The translations under genes were made by a program, and so were the position numbers. This document shows, piece by piece, positions 62,742-64,000 of a DNA stretch of 64,000 bases; the stretch's first letter is position 1, and each line of letters starts with the position of its first letter. A model generated the notes under the pieces. The model saw only the letters and a program-made list of their open reading frames with translations. It did not search any database and was not told the origin of the DNA. The stretch is from Methyloferula stellata AR4 (GTDB lineage Bacteria > Pseudomonadota > Alphaproteobacteria > Rhizobiales > Beijerinckiaceae). Location of the stretch: NCBI RefSeq assembly GCF_000385335.1, contig NZ_ARWA01000001.1, positions 4,108,001 through 4,172,000 on the forward strand, written 5' to 3'.

Positions 62742-64000
62742 TCACGCCAATGACCTATTAATATAGCCGTATCGCAAGTTGCTCCGATCGGGGCCCTCTC
62801 TTTCGTAATCGCTCTTGATCAGAGCAAACCGATCACCTCTCAAATCGAGGTCCGCCTTTTTCAAGTCTATATTATAGAGCTTGGCATTATTGCCGCTGAA
62901 GATGGCTGTCTTCACCGGTCCATTTGCGTCACCGAGCGGCGTGAAGCCATATCGCTTTTGCATGTCTTCGGGAATTTCGAGACGACGCAGTCCTTCAATT
63001 TGCCATTGCGGCGATCCGGTCCAAAGCGCGTCCGTACCCCAGCAGACGCGCTCCGGTCCAAGCCCCTTGAGCAGGATGCCCAGAGCAGCAGCGGCTAAAT
63101 GAGGTTCACCGATGAGTGTCATGGCAATGACCTGACCAAGATCGCCATACACATTGCTGACGCCATATTGCGCAGGAATTTCCGCGAAATCGCTGATCCA
63201 GCCGATCCGCCCCGTGCGTTCGAATTCAGCAAAAGCCAAAGCCGGATCGACATTGGTATTGCCAACATAGCGATAGCCCGAGTGATAAATAATGAAGTTT
63301 AGGTCCGGCCAGTCCTTCGCAGCTTGTCCGACATCGCTGACATCCGCATATCCACGCAAGTTAGGATAGGCTTTCTCGACCAAGGGAGAAAACAACCCCT
63401 TATGCACACAAACGTTCTTGATGCCTGCCTTTACGAACTTCTCGTAGCTCTTATAGGCGAGCTTTTCATCATCCATGCGCCAAGGATACCGGCTTGTCGC
63501 CTTATGCGTGTTATCGCCGATGGTGTAGCCCTTCATCGAGTCAGGCTTTAACGCGAGCGCGGCGTCTATATTGTCGAGCCATCCCGGCTGACCCGGTGTG
63601 AAGATCGCATGCGACAACAGCCGCTTTGTCCCCACTTCGGTCGCGACCCCGCCCGCGGCCTTGTTGTTGATCTTGTCCCGGGCGGCGGCCATCTGTTCGT
63701 TGGTCAGAAACCAATCCTGCGCGATATCTGAGGGTGCGCTCGAAATCAGCGCGATCTTCGTGTCGCTATCGAGAAAAATTTCTTTGATGTAATTTGCAAA
63801 CTTCAAGTCGTCGATCGTCTGCTCCTTGCCCGCCAGCTCCTTGTTCCAGCCGCCCTTCCCGACAGCGTTTCGCATGTCGACGAAAGACGTGAGCCGCGTA
63901 TCATCGCGCAAGAAATGCGTATGCATGTCCAGAATAAGCTGGTCTTTCAGCGCATCGGCGCGGGCCTGTGCCATATCTGGTGTAGCAGCTTCCGCGGGCG
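62742..64000 (-). CDS. Amidohydrolase-family protein (partial, 5' end outside window)
   Basis: At least 419 residues of a metal-dependent TIM-barrel amidohydrolase (amidohydrolase 2 type) are visible. Motifs are LDMHTHFLR (first metal-binding HxH) near the start, a middle segment NFIIYHSGYR with His, and the late CWGTDALWTGSPQW with catalytic Asp. The frame stays open to the window edge, past an ATG at 63974, so the true start may lie beyond, probably with a signal sequence. Substrate (decarboxylation or hydrolysis of a cyclic or aromatic acid) is unknown. Confidence 0.8.
   Translation of the reverse strand, partial: PAEAATPDMAQARADALKDQLILDMHTHFLRDDTRLTSFVDMRNAVGKGGWNKELAGKEQTIDDLKFANYIKEIFLDSDTKIALISSAPSDIAQDWFLTNEQMAAARDKINNKAAGGVATEVGTKRLLSHAIFTPGQPGWLDNIDAALALKPDSMKGYTIGDNTHKATSRYPWRMDDEKLAYKSYEKFVKAGIKNVCVHKGLFSPLVEKAYPNLRGYADVSDVGQAAKDWPDLNFIIYHSGYRYVGNTNVDPALAFAEFERTGRIGWISDFAEIPAQYGVSNVYGDLGQVIAMTLIGEPHLAAAALGILLKGLGPERVCWGTDALWTGSPQWQIEGLRRLEIPEDMQKRYGFTPLGDANGPVKTAIFSGNNAKLYNIDLKKADLDLRGDRFALIKSDYEREGPDRSNLRYGYINRSLA

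Overview
The window looks like the chromosome of an alphaproteobacterium of the Hyphomicrobiales, most like Beijerinckiaceae-type relatives (Methylocella, Methylocapsa, Beijerinckia). This is inferred from the moderately high GC, gene types such as an alphaproteobacterial CsgH, a SqrR/BigR-type sulfide regulator and a FixJ-type regulator, and dispersed palindromic mosaic repeats typical of the order. No rRNA gene or CRISPR array is visible. Two tRNA genes are present: Leu-CAG, and Ser-CGA.

1-10.9 kb is mostly core sequence: a sulfide-response module (SQR, a YgaP-like membrane protein and a divergent persulfide-sensing repressor with a probable operator), tRNA-Leu followed by an integrase scar, an NDUFA9-like protein, a CysZ-like protein, biotin synthase, a small helix-turn-helix protein, a methyltransferase, a serine hydrolase, GluQ, an AEC carrier and a DUF6134-like secreted protein.

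10.9-47 kb begins at tRNA-Ser, has a second probable integrase scar, and then reads as a metabolic and stress island. Left to right it holds a GH15 glycosidase; a tightly overlapping oxidative pentose-phosphate operon (gnd, zwf, two HAD phosphatases, a gluconokinase-Rpe fusion, pgl); YfdX; an aldehyde dehydrogenase; pntAA-pntAB-pntB; a zinc alcohol dehydrogenase; phosphoketolase coupled to a truncated class I aldolase; a HAD mutase with a GH65 phosphorylase; a tiny membrane peptide; a glycosyltransferase; PPK2; a proton P-type ATPase; a PRC-barrel protein; a slipin; a single-domain receiver; and a 1476-residue CheB-CheR-PAS-kinase-receiver-receiver-LuxR protein. Together these suggest sugar or trehalose-type reserves feeding glucose-6-phosphate into NADPH production and a phosphoketolase route, with redox balancing, polyphosphate use and pH homeostasis.

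The most interesting signal is a 15-nt element related to CTAAGTAGTTTCCGA. It occurs five times, only between genes of this island, and always points toward a same-strand gene: gnd operon, xfp, receiver, slipin, small membrane ORF. It resembles rhizobial FixJ boxes as I remember them, and the giant kinase ends in a FixJ-like receiver and DNA-binding domain. I propose a self-contained regulon whose sensor, relay and transcription factor are one protein.

47-64 kb holds two secreted phosphoesterase-family proteins flanking a di-haem peroxidase, a lytic transglycosylase, then a curli-type amyloid locus (two small curlins, a large repeat curlin, CsgH, CsgG, CsgF, with no CsgE seen), some unknown genes, and an amidohydrolase cut by the right edge.
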